Of a stretch of 64,000 bases of DNA, positions 34,101-43,400 are shown in pieces. A model generated the notes under the pieces. That model did no database searches, was not told the origin of the DNA, and saw only the letters and a list, made by a program, of their open reading frames with translations. Position 1 is the stretch's first letter; every line of letters starts with the position of its first letter. The position numbers were made by a program, and so were the translations under genes. The stretch comes from Symsagittifera roscoffensis (Eukaryota; Xenacoelomorpha; Acoela; Convolutidae), in the NCBI RefSeq assembly GCF_963678635.1, contig NC_087064.1:20510509-20574508 (forward strand), written 5' to 3'.

Positions 34101-37100
34101 GACGTACAAGTAAATCGAAACATCAAAAAACAGCCAACTGACAATTGGAAAAAAGTAATGAACGCAAGGAAACTGAAAAAAAAAACATTGTTTTTTCACA
34201 AATCATCAACTTTCGAATTTCAAAAAAAAAAATTAGATGGCGTTAAAGCTCTTTTATCTTCCAGAATATTTTATGATGGACAACTTTTTGTTGAAATTGG
34301 CTCAATTTGAGAAAACTGGATCAAAAGCTAAAACTTTTTTTTTCGCTGGGAAAACTGATAACTAATTTCCATTTTCGAAATTAGAAGTCGATCACGTTTT
34401 TCGTGGCCTTTAAATTGATGCTATTTGCTAAGGGAGTTTGCCTTCCTTTTAGCAATAGACATTCACCGAACTTAGAAAAACTCGCAAGTCAATCTGTGAA
34501 AAATCAAAATTGAGCATGAACAAATTTAAAGACTTTTTCCGGAAAAAAAAACAAAAAAAAACAGCAAGACCTATTTAAGAAGTTTGACTACGTTCATTAC
34601 TCTTAAAATTATATTAAAAAAATGTATTCAAAGAAATAATACATTTATAATTGGAGTTGTTTTGACAAAATTATTCCAAGTCGAGAAAATTGAGTAAATA
34701 GATAAATTTTTCAGAGCGTTGGCGAAACAGTCGAAACCTCGGCCCGAGAAACACATCGCGCTTCGCATGGCTTTCAGTTTTGCGAGACAATTCGTCTGAT
34801 AGTTTTGTATTTTTTTCCAGGTAATTTGGCTATATATCTACCTTAACTCAGAGGTAAAAAAAATAAATTAAGCTAAAATCAACCAACAAAAAATAATTTG
34901 AATGAATTCTTGTTAACTTTTGGTGCATCTGGAAACCTTTTTGAAAGGTTTTTTCTTTGCTTCATTGCGTACTTGATATTGACTGATACTATTAATGAAA
35001 ATATCTCCGACTGGTTCAGAATTCTACAAAGCATTTTAAATACAGGCATTACGACAATTTAATACATTGAGTTACGACCTACAATGATCCAACTGCCTTT
35101 TAAGGTCGAGTAGTGTAAAAAAAATTGGATCAAATTTTCAAAAAAAATGAGAGAAGTTCTAGTTTTGTTATATTTAATTAATCAAAAATCATTCCTCACA
35201 TGCTATGTAAAGTGCGAATTTTTTTTTAATATGCAAAGTATAAATAGTTCAAATGGCAAGCTGCGAAAACAAAAAAAAACAGCAAGACCTATTTAAGAAG
35301 TTTGACTACGTTCATTACTCTTAAAATTATATTAAAAAAATGTATTCAAAGAAATAATACATTTATAATTGGAGTTGTTTTGACAAAATTATTCCAAGTC
35401 GAGAAAATTGAGTAAATAGATAAATTTTTCAGAGCGTTGGCGAAACAGTCGAAACCTCGGCCCGAGAAACACATCGAGCTTCGCATGGCTTTCAGTTTTG
35501 CGAGACAATTCGTCTGATAGTTTTGTATTTTTTTCAGGTAATTTGGCTATATATTTACCTTAACTCAGAGGTAAAAAAAATAAATTAAGCTAAAATCAAC
35601 CAACAAAAAATAATTTGAATGAATTCTTGTTAACTTTTGGTGCATCTGGAAACCTTTTTGAAAGGTTTTTTCTTTGCTTCATTGCGTACTTGATATTGAC
35701 TGATACTATTAATGAAAATATCTCCGACTGGTTCAGATTCTACAAAGCATTTTTAATACAGGCATTACGACAATTTAATACATTGAGTTACGACCTACAA
35801 TGATCCAACTGCCTTTTAAGGTCGAGTAGTGTAAAAAAAATTGGATCAAATTTTCAAAAAAAATGAGAGAGTTCTAGTTTTGTTATATTTAATTAATCAA
35901 AAATCATTCCTCACACGCTATGTAAAGTGCGAATTTTTTTTTAATATGCAAATTATAAATAGTTCAAATGGCAAGCTGCGAAAACAAAAAAAAACAGCAA
36001 GACCTATTTAAGAAGTTTGACTACGTTCATTACTCTTAAAATTATATTAAAAAAATGTATTCAAAGAAATAATACATTTATAATTGGAGTTGTTTTGACA
36101 AAATTATTCCAAGTCGAGAAAATTGAGTAAATAGATAAATTTTTCAGAGCGTTGGCGAAACAGTCGAAACCTCGGCCCGAGAAACACATCGAGCTTCGCA
36201 TGGCTTTCAGTTTTGCGAGACAATTCGTCTGATAGTTTTGTATTTTTTTCAGGTAATTTGGCTATATATCTACCTTAACTCAGAAGCAAAAAAATTAAAT
36301 TAAGCTAAAATCAACCAACAAAAAATAATTTGAGCGAATTCTTGTTAATTTTTGGTACATCTGGAAACCTTTTTTGAAATACATTATGTTTTTTCTTTGT
36401 TCATTGCGTACTTGATATTGACTGATACTATTATGAGAAAATTGACTTTTTTGTTTACAATATAATCCAATAAAAATCAATTAGAATCCATTTTTTTTAA
36501 ATTCAGAGCCTCTGCAAATCTTTTGTTTTAAATTGGCAAGTTGTTTCTTTTTTCAGTTACATATGCATCCATGATTTGTTTTTCTAGCATTATGATGTCT
36601 GCGGAAGATACATAAAACGTAAAGTGATAAGCTCTCAGCCAAGCGCTTTCAAGAAATTAATTAGCTGTACACAATTTTCAGCAGAAAAACAGTCAAATTT
36701 CATGAATTTTTGAGGCCTAAAAATCAATTATTTTGTCACAATAATCTATTATAAGGGATTTTCAAATATTGAAAACTATCGATTATAATCCTTTAAAAAC
36801 CCCTTTTAATGGTTGGATGGGCAATAGAAATCGATTATTTGGGTTAAGTTTTTTTTGCCGATATAATCCATTAATATCAATTTTTTCCCATGAAACTCCA
36901 GTATGGAAGGGTTTTTTAGAGTGATGAACGTAGTGAAGACTGTTTTATAGGTCTTGCTGATTTTTTTTGTTTTTTTTCAGGAAAATTTCTTAAAATATTG
37001 ATGCACTTAGGTATAAATCTTTGAGCTCAATTGAAATTCATCTGCTGAAAGTGAGGTAAATAGCACTCTCGAAGTACGAACATGGAAACAGACATATTTT

Positions 37101-37478
37101 GAGCATGATGGATATCAAATACCCATTCTATTCGATATTTGTTTGAAATGTTGGTTTTAAATTTACCAACTGCAGTTTGGTCTATTTTTTCGTTGGGAGA
37201 TTCTGTCTCAATTTCAGTCTGCTATTTTGCCAAGCTATGTTTGTGCTGTATCTCAAGTGGTGCGAAGCTCTGCTTTGCCTCTGTCTTTTAAATTAGTTTC
37301 TAACAATTATCAGTTATAAAAGGATCTTGAGTTTCAAAATGTTTAAGAGTATTGAACGTAGTGAAGACTCTTATTTAGGTCTTTGTGGTTTTTGTTTTTT
37401 TTTTCAGGAAAAGTCTTAAAATGCTCGTTTAACTACAGATGTGCATTCATACATATGTATGCCTTTATAAATGCTTTT

Positions 37479-37540
<62 letters not shown>

Positions 37541-40095
37541 TTTTTAGTTCATTTGAAATTCATCTGCTGAGGAATCATCTAGTTTCGAAAATGTAATTTC
37601 ATTTTTAGATTTTTAGCGGAATAAATACTTTACCTCTTCATCCAGTTTTCCATAGTTGAGTTTATGTTATCAAAAAAGCGCCAATCATAAATTGCTCTAG
37701 ACATTCAAAGAGCTTAGAGGGCATTCATTTTTTTTGAAACTCGAAAGCTGAGATTTTTTCAAGAAACGCAGTGTTGGATACTCTTTTGGTTGACTTACAG
37801 GGCTTCTTTTTTAGAAATGAACCAAAGTTATTTTGGTTCAACTATTGCAATTTCATTGTTTTAGGTTCAAAAATTATATCTAAAGAAAGTTTTGTCATGA
37901 AACGGTCCAAATTTTTTTTTTCAAAGTTTTGAAGCTCAAATCTGAAGATAGACGCGAAAATTACAATTTACCACGGAGATTTAATATTTTATAGTAGAAT
38001 ATTTAACGAAAAAAAAACCTTTTCACGAATTCTCCCGCCTCCAACTTTGAATATCCTGCCTTTCTAATTTATCCTGCCTTTCCAAGTTAAGCTGCTTTTC
38101 TGCCCTTGTAAGATTTTTAAAAAATCTGATCAAACAATAAATTTTTTACACTTCCCCACTTCAAATTAGTATATCCTGCAAAAAGCGTTTGATAAGGTAC
38201 TTTTCATTATAATTATAAACAGGGGTGGATCTAGGATTTTCCCGAGGCGCCCTTAGAAATTTTTAGGGTCCGTCTGCCGAAAATGGATATTCAAAATAAT
38301 ACAAAGGGGGACCTTTTGGGCCGACAGGGGTCGAATCCCCGAGGAAAGGGAGCCTTCATCCCCACGCCCACCCCAATCCCCCAAACCCACCCCCCCTCCA
38401 CCGCCCACCGCCTGCTCCCTGGTGATTATAAAAATAGTTGAATTTTTCATGCAAAAAGTGCATTATATCCCTAGTTTATTTGAGGTACAACATCAACTCA
38501 AAAACGATGGATTACGACCTAGCTATCATCAGATTGGATTCAATCATGCCAACTGAGTTTGGTCAGCCACTTAGAAGATGCACAAAAGACTACTATGATT
38601 CAGGATATGACATGATTGTGGCCGGACTAGGAGCAATTAATCACCATAACGCCAACAATCGCAGAATTTTACCCGATATTCTTATTGAGACAAAGGCTCT
38701 TTTTTATCTATTCCACTTTTTTTTTCACTCAGGTTTTAGCACACAACCTCCAGTGTCTAGTGAGATGAGACTACGATTTAAAAATAATCCTAAGTAACTT
38801 GGCATGTAAAATATGCTCAAAATTTGCGTTTTGGCATGTTATTTATTTTTGTTTTTACATTGATATTACTAAAACACAAAAAAGATTCAAGTCAAGTTGA
38901 AAAGAGCAAGCCGGACCACAGATAAAAGAAATTCGAAACTGCCCAAACGTAGGCCGGACTTTTCCAGGAGTGACAAATCCACTTATGCAAGTTTGCTCCG
39001 CCGCGGCAACAGGTAGTATAGAGATGAATGCGGTCGTACGAAGTTTCTAAACAGCCTTTTTGCCTTTTATCGTTTTTTAATTGGTCACTTAAGTGATCTC
39101 AAAGTCTTATTTGAAGCAAAAAATGGGTTTGAAGCTTGCAATCCTACTTAAAATAATTTTACTCCGAATAAAAATGTGAAAAAAATGGAAAATAGATACA
39201 TTAACTGTGGCAAAAACAGTATATTTTCTTGTAAACTGCAGCCATCTCCGCCAAAGGCGAATCTAGGATTTTCTCGAGGAGAGGGGAGGATTTTCAAAAA
39301 TTTTCAAAAATTTTGTGGACTTTTTTTTAGGTCGACCAAATGGATTTTCGGAGCACTCCCGGAACACTATAAAGGCCCTATTTTGACCAAAAAAAATGCG
39401 CTTTTTTTGGCGCGCGCTCCGAATCAAAGTTAGTATATATTGGCGCCCTTCGAAAAGTTTTAGGGTTGTTCGGCCTGAAATGGATATCATAAAATAATAC
39501 CAAAGGGGGAACCCTTTGGTTAGCAAGGGGTCGAATCCCAACCCCCCCCCCCCCCGCCCCCATCCCCCCTAAATCCGCCCTGGATCTCCGCGCATGATTC
39601 AAGGTGCTCGACTTATATTTTGTTTTTGAAAATCGAGAATTGCAGTTTTTTTAGAGAAAAACTGCGTATTTGAAGCAAAGCCGAGCGAAAAAAATGATTA
39701 CACAAAAATTTGTCGAGAAAGACGCAACACGAGCAAATTGATGCAAAGATAAATTGAGCCAAGGTTTTTTTTTGGCCGAGAAAGTCTTTTTGTGCCGACA
39801 ATGGAAGTTGAGTTCCTTGACCTGGGCATTCATCTCCGGCTTTAAAAAAGGTAATGGCGGCACGTGCAACGGGGACAGTGGAGGACCCGTGTTCATTGCT
39901 GACAGAAATGAGGATGCTCTGTGTCTCTATGCATGTGTAAGTTTCGGTGCAGTGGAAGGGTGTGGAATCAAGCAAGTTGATACGAGAGTAAGTGGGTATC
40001 AGAAATGGATCGACGATATAATCAGTGGTATAGTGCCTTTGCAAGATGCGAAAAACAAAAACTACCCCTACTGCGTACCTCAGAAAAAAACTTAG
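24914..40095 (+). CDS. Secreted chymotrypsin-fold serine protease, five exons
   Basis: Predicted 295 aa from exons 24,914-25,154, 29,461-29,560, 38,485-38,695, 38,922-39,012 and 39,851-40,095; the phases join exactly. ATG 24,914 begins a signal peptide (MKNFPLILIVYLSFF...), then a short propeptide and SIINGHVA at the activation site. The triad is His74 in LSAAHCF, Asp125 in DYDLAII and Ser224 in TCNGDSGGP. Position 189 (chymotrypsin numbering), which sets S1 specificity, is Gly (GNGGTCNGDSGG), so trypsin-like Arg/Lys preference is unlikely; an elastase- or chymotrypsin-like pocket is inferred. A ~25-residue tail follows the last helix. Introns 1 (4.3 kb) and 2 (8.9 kb) are packed with transposons. 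Intron 3 begins with GC rather than GT and looks MITE-derived. A candidate poly(A) signal is at 40,490. A digestive or effector role is possible but not shown. Confidence 0.8.
25241..25469. mobile_element. M3-family MITE in intron 1
   Basis: Unit B counterpart of 20,559-20,777: starts GGTTCTTTTCCAGTTTCCCA, ends GGAACTGGAAAAGATCC. Confidence 0.65.
25503..25723. mobile_element. M2-family MITE with perfect 8-bp target duplication and empty site
   Basis: 221 bp, GGCTCTTTTCCAGTTACCCC to GGGGGACTGGAAAAGAGCC. GATAATAT flanks both sides (25,495-25,502; 25,724-25,731). Unit A carries one GATAATAT at 20,802-20,809 with no insertion. This fixes both the element ends and the target length. Confidence 0.9.
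25766..25910. mobile_element. M1-family MITE, internally deleted
   Basis: Unit B counterpart of 20,857-21,070. Flanks GGGTTGCC and AGGTTGCC remain; the interior just after GGCTCTTGTC differs from unit A and is shorter. Confidence 0.6.
26133..26333. mobile_element. M1-family MITE with perfect 8-bp target duplication
   Basis: 201 bp, GGCTCTTTTTCCTTTTCCCC to GGAAAAAGAGCC, flanked by TTCCTTTC at 26,125-26,132 and 26,334-26,341. Its target is itself a GGCTCTTTTTC-type sequence, which unit A shows unsplit near 21,261. Confidence 0.8.
26778..27660. mobile_element. 883-bp element with TGT(A/G)ACATTCG ends
   Basis: Inserted in the M2 MITE above. It starts TGTAACATTCGCCCGGAAG and ends TTCTGGCCGAATGTCACA, short terminal inverted repeats, with TTT on both sides as a possible 3-bp target duplication. 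It contains a perfect 13-bp-stem hairpin at 27,310-27,341 and an ATG (27,454) opening MAVSDVSQKSDVINRIFEIL, about 100 codons up to the MITE, not recognised. The superfamily is unclear: 3-bp targets occur in PIF/Harbinger and CACTA, but the ends do not clearly match either. Confidence 0.6.
27310..27341. repeat. Perfect 13-bp-stem hairpin
   Basis: TTGCAACTATTGT, a 6-nt loop, then ACAATAGTTGCAA. It lies inside the 883-bp element. Confidence 0.75.
27789..28206. mobile_element. M2-family MITE split by an M1 MITE
   Basis: Left part 27,789-27,915 and right part 28,117-28,206, interrupted by the M1 element at 27,916-28,116. Its right terminal repeat is damaged (GGGGGGAACTAAAAAAGG). Confidence 0.7.
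27916..28116. mobile_element. M1-family MITE nested in M2, perfect 8-bp target duplication
   Basis: 201 bp. TCGATTTG occurs at 27,908-27,915 and 28,117-28,124. Removing the element and one TCGATTTG restores an ordinary M2 interior. Confidence 0.9.
28207..28424. mobile_element. M2-family MITE with perfect 8-bp target duplication
   Basis: 218 bp, GGCTCTTTTCCAGTCCCCCG to AAACTGGAAAAGAGCC. CTAAAAAA directly precedes and follows it. Confidence 0.8.
28516..28727. mobile_element. M1-family MITE
   Basis: GCTCTTTTTCTTCCTCCCCC to GGAAGGAAAAAGAGC, with long C and G tracts. TCAAAAAA-type flanks are present on both sides. Confidence 0.65.
28730..29284. other. Intron 1 sequence with no recognised element
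   Basis: No MITE ends, no coding frame with domain evidence. The short minus-strand frames at 28,997-29,247 look like chance. Confidence 0.4.
29285..29321. mobile_element. 37-bp minimal MITE: two terminal repeats and a C tract
   Basis: GGCTCTT, a run of C, AG, then GAAAAAGAGCC. GACTTTTG flanks it perfectly at 29,277-29,284 and 29,322-29,329. This is an M1-type element reduced to little more than its ends. Confidence 0.8.
29461..29560 (+). CDS. Serine protease exon 2
   Basis: Acceptor TTTTTCTTTCAG at 29,460; donor GTAAGT at 29,561. It encodes HLAYGVAIEAGDFSD and INGMFQVYTE, the strands between the catalytic His and Asp. Phases 1 and 2. Confidence 0.8.
29570..30046 (+). mobile_element. Helentron-like non-autonomous element, copy 5, in intron 2
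   Basis: Opposite orientation to the other copies. It begins TGTTCCAACTTTCGCTACGA 9 nt after exon 2 and ends with CAGTCGGAACA, hairpin TCAGGGTTTTGCCCTGA (30,017-30,033) and AGGAGTCTT. It leaves the donor GTAAGTTTT intact. Confidence 0.6.
30123..30336. mobile_element. Divergent M2-like MITE
   Basis: GACTCTTTTCCACCCCATC to GGGGGGGTTGAAAAGAGAGTC-type ends. The interior GTGAACAAATTTGTTCATTA and TTTAGCCATAATTACTCGTA match the M2 interior in inverse orientation. It is an older subfamily with GACTC ends. Confidence 0.55.
30515..30733. mobile_element. M3-family MITE in intron 2
   Basis: 219 bp, GGCTCTTTTCCAGTTTCCAA to GGGGGACTGGAAAAGAGCC. ACTAATTT and ACTTATTT flank it (7 of 8 match). It cuts into a hAT-like fragment starting CAGGGGCGGATTTAAGGGGG near 30,342. 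Confidence 0.7.
31080..32280. other. Eroded MITE pieces, otherwise empty
   Basis: Remnants: GGGGGAATGGAAAAGAGCC near 31,301 and GGCTCTTTTCCATTTTCCCA near 31,384. Beyond 31,700 nothing is recognised. Confidence 0.4.
32340..33010. repeat. GGAATCCGCA-rich repeat, inverted relative to 11 kb
   Basis: At least ten variants of AATCCGCA or TGCGGATT are spread over about 400 bp (for example 32,425, 32,450, 32,680, 32,865). Shares CTTTGATCTTCTTTGCTGTT (inverse) and TTTTGGCCTCGT with 11,235-11,380. Confidence 0.5.
33014..33250. mobile_element. Divergent M-type MITE
   Basis: TTACTCTTTTCCAGTCTCCC to GTAAAAAGAGTCGTAA; about 235 bp. The terminal repeats are imperfect. Confidence 0.4.
33491..34050. repeat. 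Inverted arm of the 716-bp repeat
   Basis: Reverse complement of most of the 716-bp unit: its inner end AGTATAAATAGTTCAAATGG pairs with 35,237 onward and its outer end with the ATTGAGTTACGACCTACA segment. Together with the direct copies this could form a large stem-loop around a spacer of about 0.5 kb to the first direct unit. Confidence 0.75.
34563..36441. repeat. Tandem array, 2.6 copies of a ~716-bp unit
   Basis: Units begin AGCAAGACCTATTTAAGAAG at 34,563, 35,281 and 35,996 (718 and 715 bp apart); the third is truncated. Near the end of each full unit lies TGATCCAACTGCCTTTTAAG followed by CCTCACA-GCTATGTAAAG, which matches the 3' part of the Helentron-like element. The TTAAGAGTA-TGAACGTAGT end also recurs singly at about 36,918 and 37,348. 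Confidence 0.85.
36442..38219. other. Intron 2 sequence, no gene
   Basis: Two isolated copies of the GATGAACGTAGTGAAGACT-type end (36,920; 37,351) and an AT dinucleotide run. Nothing else recognised. Confidence 0.45.
37481..37536. repeat. (AT)n microsatellite
   Basis: About 28 uninterrupted AT units. Confidence 0.95.
38220..38424. mobile_element. hAT-like MITE, 8-bp target duplication
   Basis: Begins CAGGGGTGGATCTAGGATTT; ends CTGCTCCCTGGTG. ATTATAAA on both sides (38,212-38,219; 38,425-38,432). It lies 60 bp before exon 3. Confidence 0.65.
38485..38695 (+). CDS. Serine protease exon 3: catalytic Asp
   Basis: Acceptor TTTATTTGAG at 38,484, phase 2 entry. Encodes YNINSKTMDYDLAIIRLDS and ends ILIETK in phase 0. 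The frame runs on for 34 codons past 38,695, but that part lacks protease character and reads into MITE-like sequence. Confidence 0.75.
38696..38921 (+). other. Intron 3, MITE-like, GC donor
   Basis: 226 nt starting GCTCTTTTTTATC and ending GACCACAG. The GGCTCTTTT/AAAAGAGC ends (38,695 and 38,907) are those of the M-type MITEs. Removing it joins ILIETK to IKEIRNC in frame, as expected around this conserved cysteine. No GT donor gives a fitting phase. Confidence 0.6.
38922..39012 (+). CDS. Serine protease exon 4
   Basis: Encodes IKEIRNCPNVGRTF and VTNPLMQVCSAAAT; donor GTAGTA at 39,013. Phase 0 in, phase 1 out. Confidence 0.75.
39252..39583. mobile_element. hAT-like MITE with perfect 8-bp target duplication, in intron 4
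   Basis: 332 bp, CAAAGGCGAATCTAGG to CCTAAATCCGCCCTGG (inverse CCAGGGCGGATTTAGG). ATCTCCGC at 39,244-39,251 and 39,584-39,591. 8-bp targets and CAGGGGCGG-like ends fit the hAT superfamily. Confidence 0.8.
39851..40095 (+). CDS. Serine protease exon 5: catalytic Ser and C-terminus
   Basis: Joins in phase 1 to give ATGNGGTCNGDSGGP. Ends VSGYQKWIDDIISGIV, a ~20-residue tail and TAG at 40,093-40,095. The acceptor CTTTAAAAAAG is pyrimidine-poor, so the exact start is slightly uncertain. Confidence 0.8.
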
Positions 40096-40489
40096 AAGCA
40101 AGTTTTTGATGCGAGAAGTTGAATTCAATTTTTTGTAACCAAGTTTCAGATAAAATACTGTATCAGTGAAGTAACTTATTAATATTGTGACCTTGAGGCG
40201 AGAAGTAAAATTGAATGAGATTAGCTAGAATGAGAGAGATAACTGATAACATCATACAACACTGAAATCATTTCTATCCAAAAGAGAGAAATCTATCCGA
40301 AGAAAAAACAGAACCACATGCATTTAAGAATGACCGGGCTGATCTCTATACAAGAAAAATGCTAGTCATACAATTTCAGATATGTAGCTTTGGAGAAAAA
40401 TTCTAATTATACAATTTGGTACTCAGAAAACTGGTGTATGGCTGGAATTGTATGATTGTAGTAGATGAGCATTAGCTGCAAATTGCTTC

Positions 40490-40495
40490 AATAAA
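40490..40495 (+). terminator. Candidate poly(A) signal of the serine protease
   Basis: AATAAA about 395 nt after the stop codon; no closer canonical hexamer was noticed. Confidence 0.4.
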
Positions 40496-40499
40496 ACTT

Positions 40500-43400
40500 G
40501 AGATGCAAAGTAGGCTATGGCTTATCTGGTATGAAACAAAAGTGAAACGTTTTTTTAAAAAAAAACCCACATTGGAAAAAATTTTCGCTCTCACTGATTT
40601 TTTTTGTAATTTGTTTTGATTGATTGTTCTAGAAAAAAGTTTGGACCAGTGTTTCAATTTCGTGTTTTAAATTTAAGTGCTAGAGTCAAAACGCTAGTGC
40701 TATATTTCAAATATTGCTGTAGTTTTTCAAATATTGTGCTACTTATTCTCATATTGCACTAGCTTTTCAAACGAGGCACGGAACATACTGAATACCTCTA
40801 CTGAAATTTCAACCTCTTTCTTTAATTTCAAATTATTGCTCGATATGATTTTCGCTGTTCAAAATAACAATCTTATGCTCTCGGTTGACTTGTGTACTAC
40901 TGCAACAAAAATGGTGAGCATCAAGTTGCTCGAGTAGGTCTTTGGGACTTGTCGGGGCAAATGGATGTTCCAATTCAAATTTAGCACATGGATGAGATCA
41001 TGTAAAAGGGACTCATACGAACATCACCAGATTCAAGTTCCAATTGCTATAAGACAATTTGAAACAATGCCAATGATGGGACAAGTAGCTTAGCATGTTG
41101 AGATGCACTTCCAGAGAAGTTTTTGAGCAACCAGTTGACAACTTCCGCTTCCCTCAGGAGGATGATGGATCTGCTATCAACTCCATATACACAGACGAAG
41201 GAAAAGGGTTCTCTGAAACAAGGAATCAAGTAAACTAATCAAAAAGAGAACTAGCAGAAATGGAAGCAAGACCAGCATTGAAATCAATTGAAAACTTGCC
41301 GGCTGCTCGACAATTCTTTGATTGAAGTTTTTGTAAATAAGTGTTGTGTAAAGCTTGTATCAAATTTTGTAACAAGAGTGTCTTTGCTAAAATTTATTTC
41401 TAACTACAATTCAAAAATATAGTAATACAAAAATTAACAAAGATATTTATAAATCTCAGTTTATTTGAAAAAATTGCAAAAAAAAAAAACACTTTTTATA
41501 CCTTGTTAGAAAAAACAAATGGTTATTGTAACTTGCTAAAAAACTAAATTTTTTGGACATCTTGATGAAAAATTTGAAATCTTGTTTGCTTCTTTTTGAA
41601 AAAAATGAAACATATTTTGCGTCTTAATAAAAAACTGAAACACCTTTCGCTAAAAATTTTTTGAAGAAAATTTAACAGTATGTGCATCTTGTTGAAAAAA
41701 AACTAAATTTGCATCTATGAAAAGTCAGATCAACTACTTTTTTTCTCCTGGAAAGAATGATATTTATCCTGCAAAGTAGCCATAGTAAAAAAACTAATTC
41801 TACTATATTTTTTACAAGGTAGACTAACAACTTGACATGGTTACTAATTAGAAATCCAGGGAAATCAATAAATATTTGTTTAATATCAGCAAATAAAGTT
41901 CATACATTGAGTTTTGTTCATTACAAAACCTTTCAAAAAATGCTGAGACGAAATTTTGTGTGAAAATCAGTTTCTGGTTAGATCATAGGTAATTTCGTTC
42001 TTTTTTGCGCAAAAGACTTTTTTGTGCAAAACTTGGCAATTTTTTGGCTCCTTTTATTGCAAAGTTTGATTAATGAATAGCGCGATGCATTTGATTGAGA
42101 ACGTGGCCATTTGATGAAATTACTTTGCACAACGCGAATAATGGGACAAGTAGCCGAGCCTGTTTGGTCCTCATTTTTGGACCAGTTAGCTGCAAATTTG
42201 GTTGGTCCTAATTGTTTTCAGCCGGAAGTTATAAGTTGAAAACATGAGCGAGTGCTAGAAGTTCTGATTTTTTGTTCACACAGGAAAGTTGAATCATTTT
42301 TAAGGTCTGAAGCAATTGTAGCGGAAATAAAGACATGTTTGCCAATACAAGTTGTGGTTTTGATTACCTTTAGTTCTTCCGTGGGAACTCAAATTGATTC
42401 ACAATCAAAAATAGCCAACTTGCTAAACAGTTTTTGCTTTTTGTTGTGAGGAATGCTGAAATTGTCGACTATAGTATTTTGTTGGGTGTACGCGTTTTTG
42501 AGATAAATATGTCGCATCTATCTTCATTGCTGATTGGATTTTAGTTGAAGTGGTCTGATTTGAAGAAGAAAGTTTCATAAGCTGGGAGATCAAAAGCACC
42601 GTAGAGAGTATCGATATCAATCGTGTGACTGACATGATTGTTGAATCTAAGCAATCTGACTGTTTTACTCAGATGTGCGCTACTGCTTTGAGCTATTTCT
42701 TTAACATGTTTTCTTTCATGATTATCACATTCTTAAATGAATATGTTTAAATTAATTATTTGCCCCGAAAAAAGATAAATCGTTAATAGAAACTGCCCGA
42801 AATTTCTTCGAATCTTAGCAATATTGAGAATTGAAACTTGTGAGTAGTTGAAATAGGTGAGCATCGACATTTTTGTGCCAGTTTAAGTACATTGTTTGCG
42901 CTCGGAAAAAAAGAAGATTGATTTATTCGGTATCTCGTCTTTTTCGAGAAAAGACAGTTCACTTACCGATTTCGTAGTAAAGTCTCGGGTAAGACAGAGT
43001 CTGGACGTTCCATTGAGATGTTTCTAGTGGCGCAGCAAAAATGGTAACGTTCATTGTCACGTTGAACCTCTACTTTGTTTTCTGACATTCTTATGTGCAA
43101 TGCTCGACAATATCAAGTTTTTCTACTTTCTCTTGAATAGCTATTATGTCAGCTTAAATAGATAGTAGATGCCACTTCTCAAACAAAACCTCACTTTTCG
43201 ATACCCACCGGTTTCTACGGTTTGTAGAGCAAACTTCTGTGCAATATTGATTTTTGCGGCAGAATCAAGTTTTTTTTATAAATTTTACTAAGTTTACTTC
43301 ACAAAGTAATCATTAAAACTGATTTTCGTTTTTTAAAAAACATTTGAACAGTTATTCGGAAAAACTTAATAAACGTTTGGTTTTTTTTGTGTTACTGTAT

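Noticed and set aside
37481-37536. (AT)n run as an origin or attachment site
   Set aside because: A plain dinucleotide microsatellite in an intron explains it.
38325-38345. GGGGTCGAATCCCC as a tRNA T-arm (also 39,525)
   Set aside because: No D-arm, anticodon arm or acceptor stem can be formed around it; it is a conserved part of the hAT-like MITE.
38697-38797. Extension of protease exon 3 to the stop at 38,797
   Set aside because: The text after ETK is Phe-rich, unlike the family, and would remove the catalytic Ser; splicing to 38,922 restores the expected sequence.
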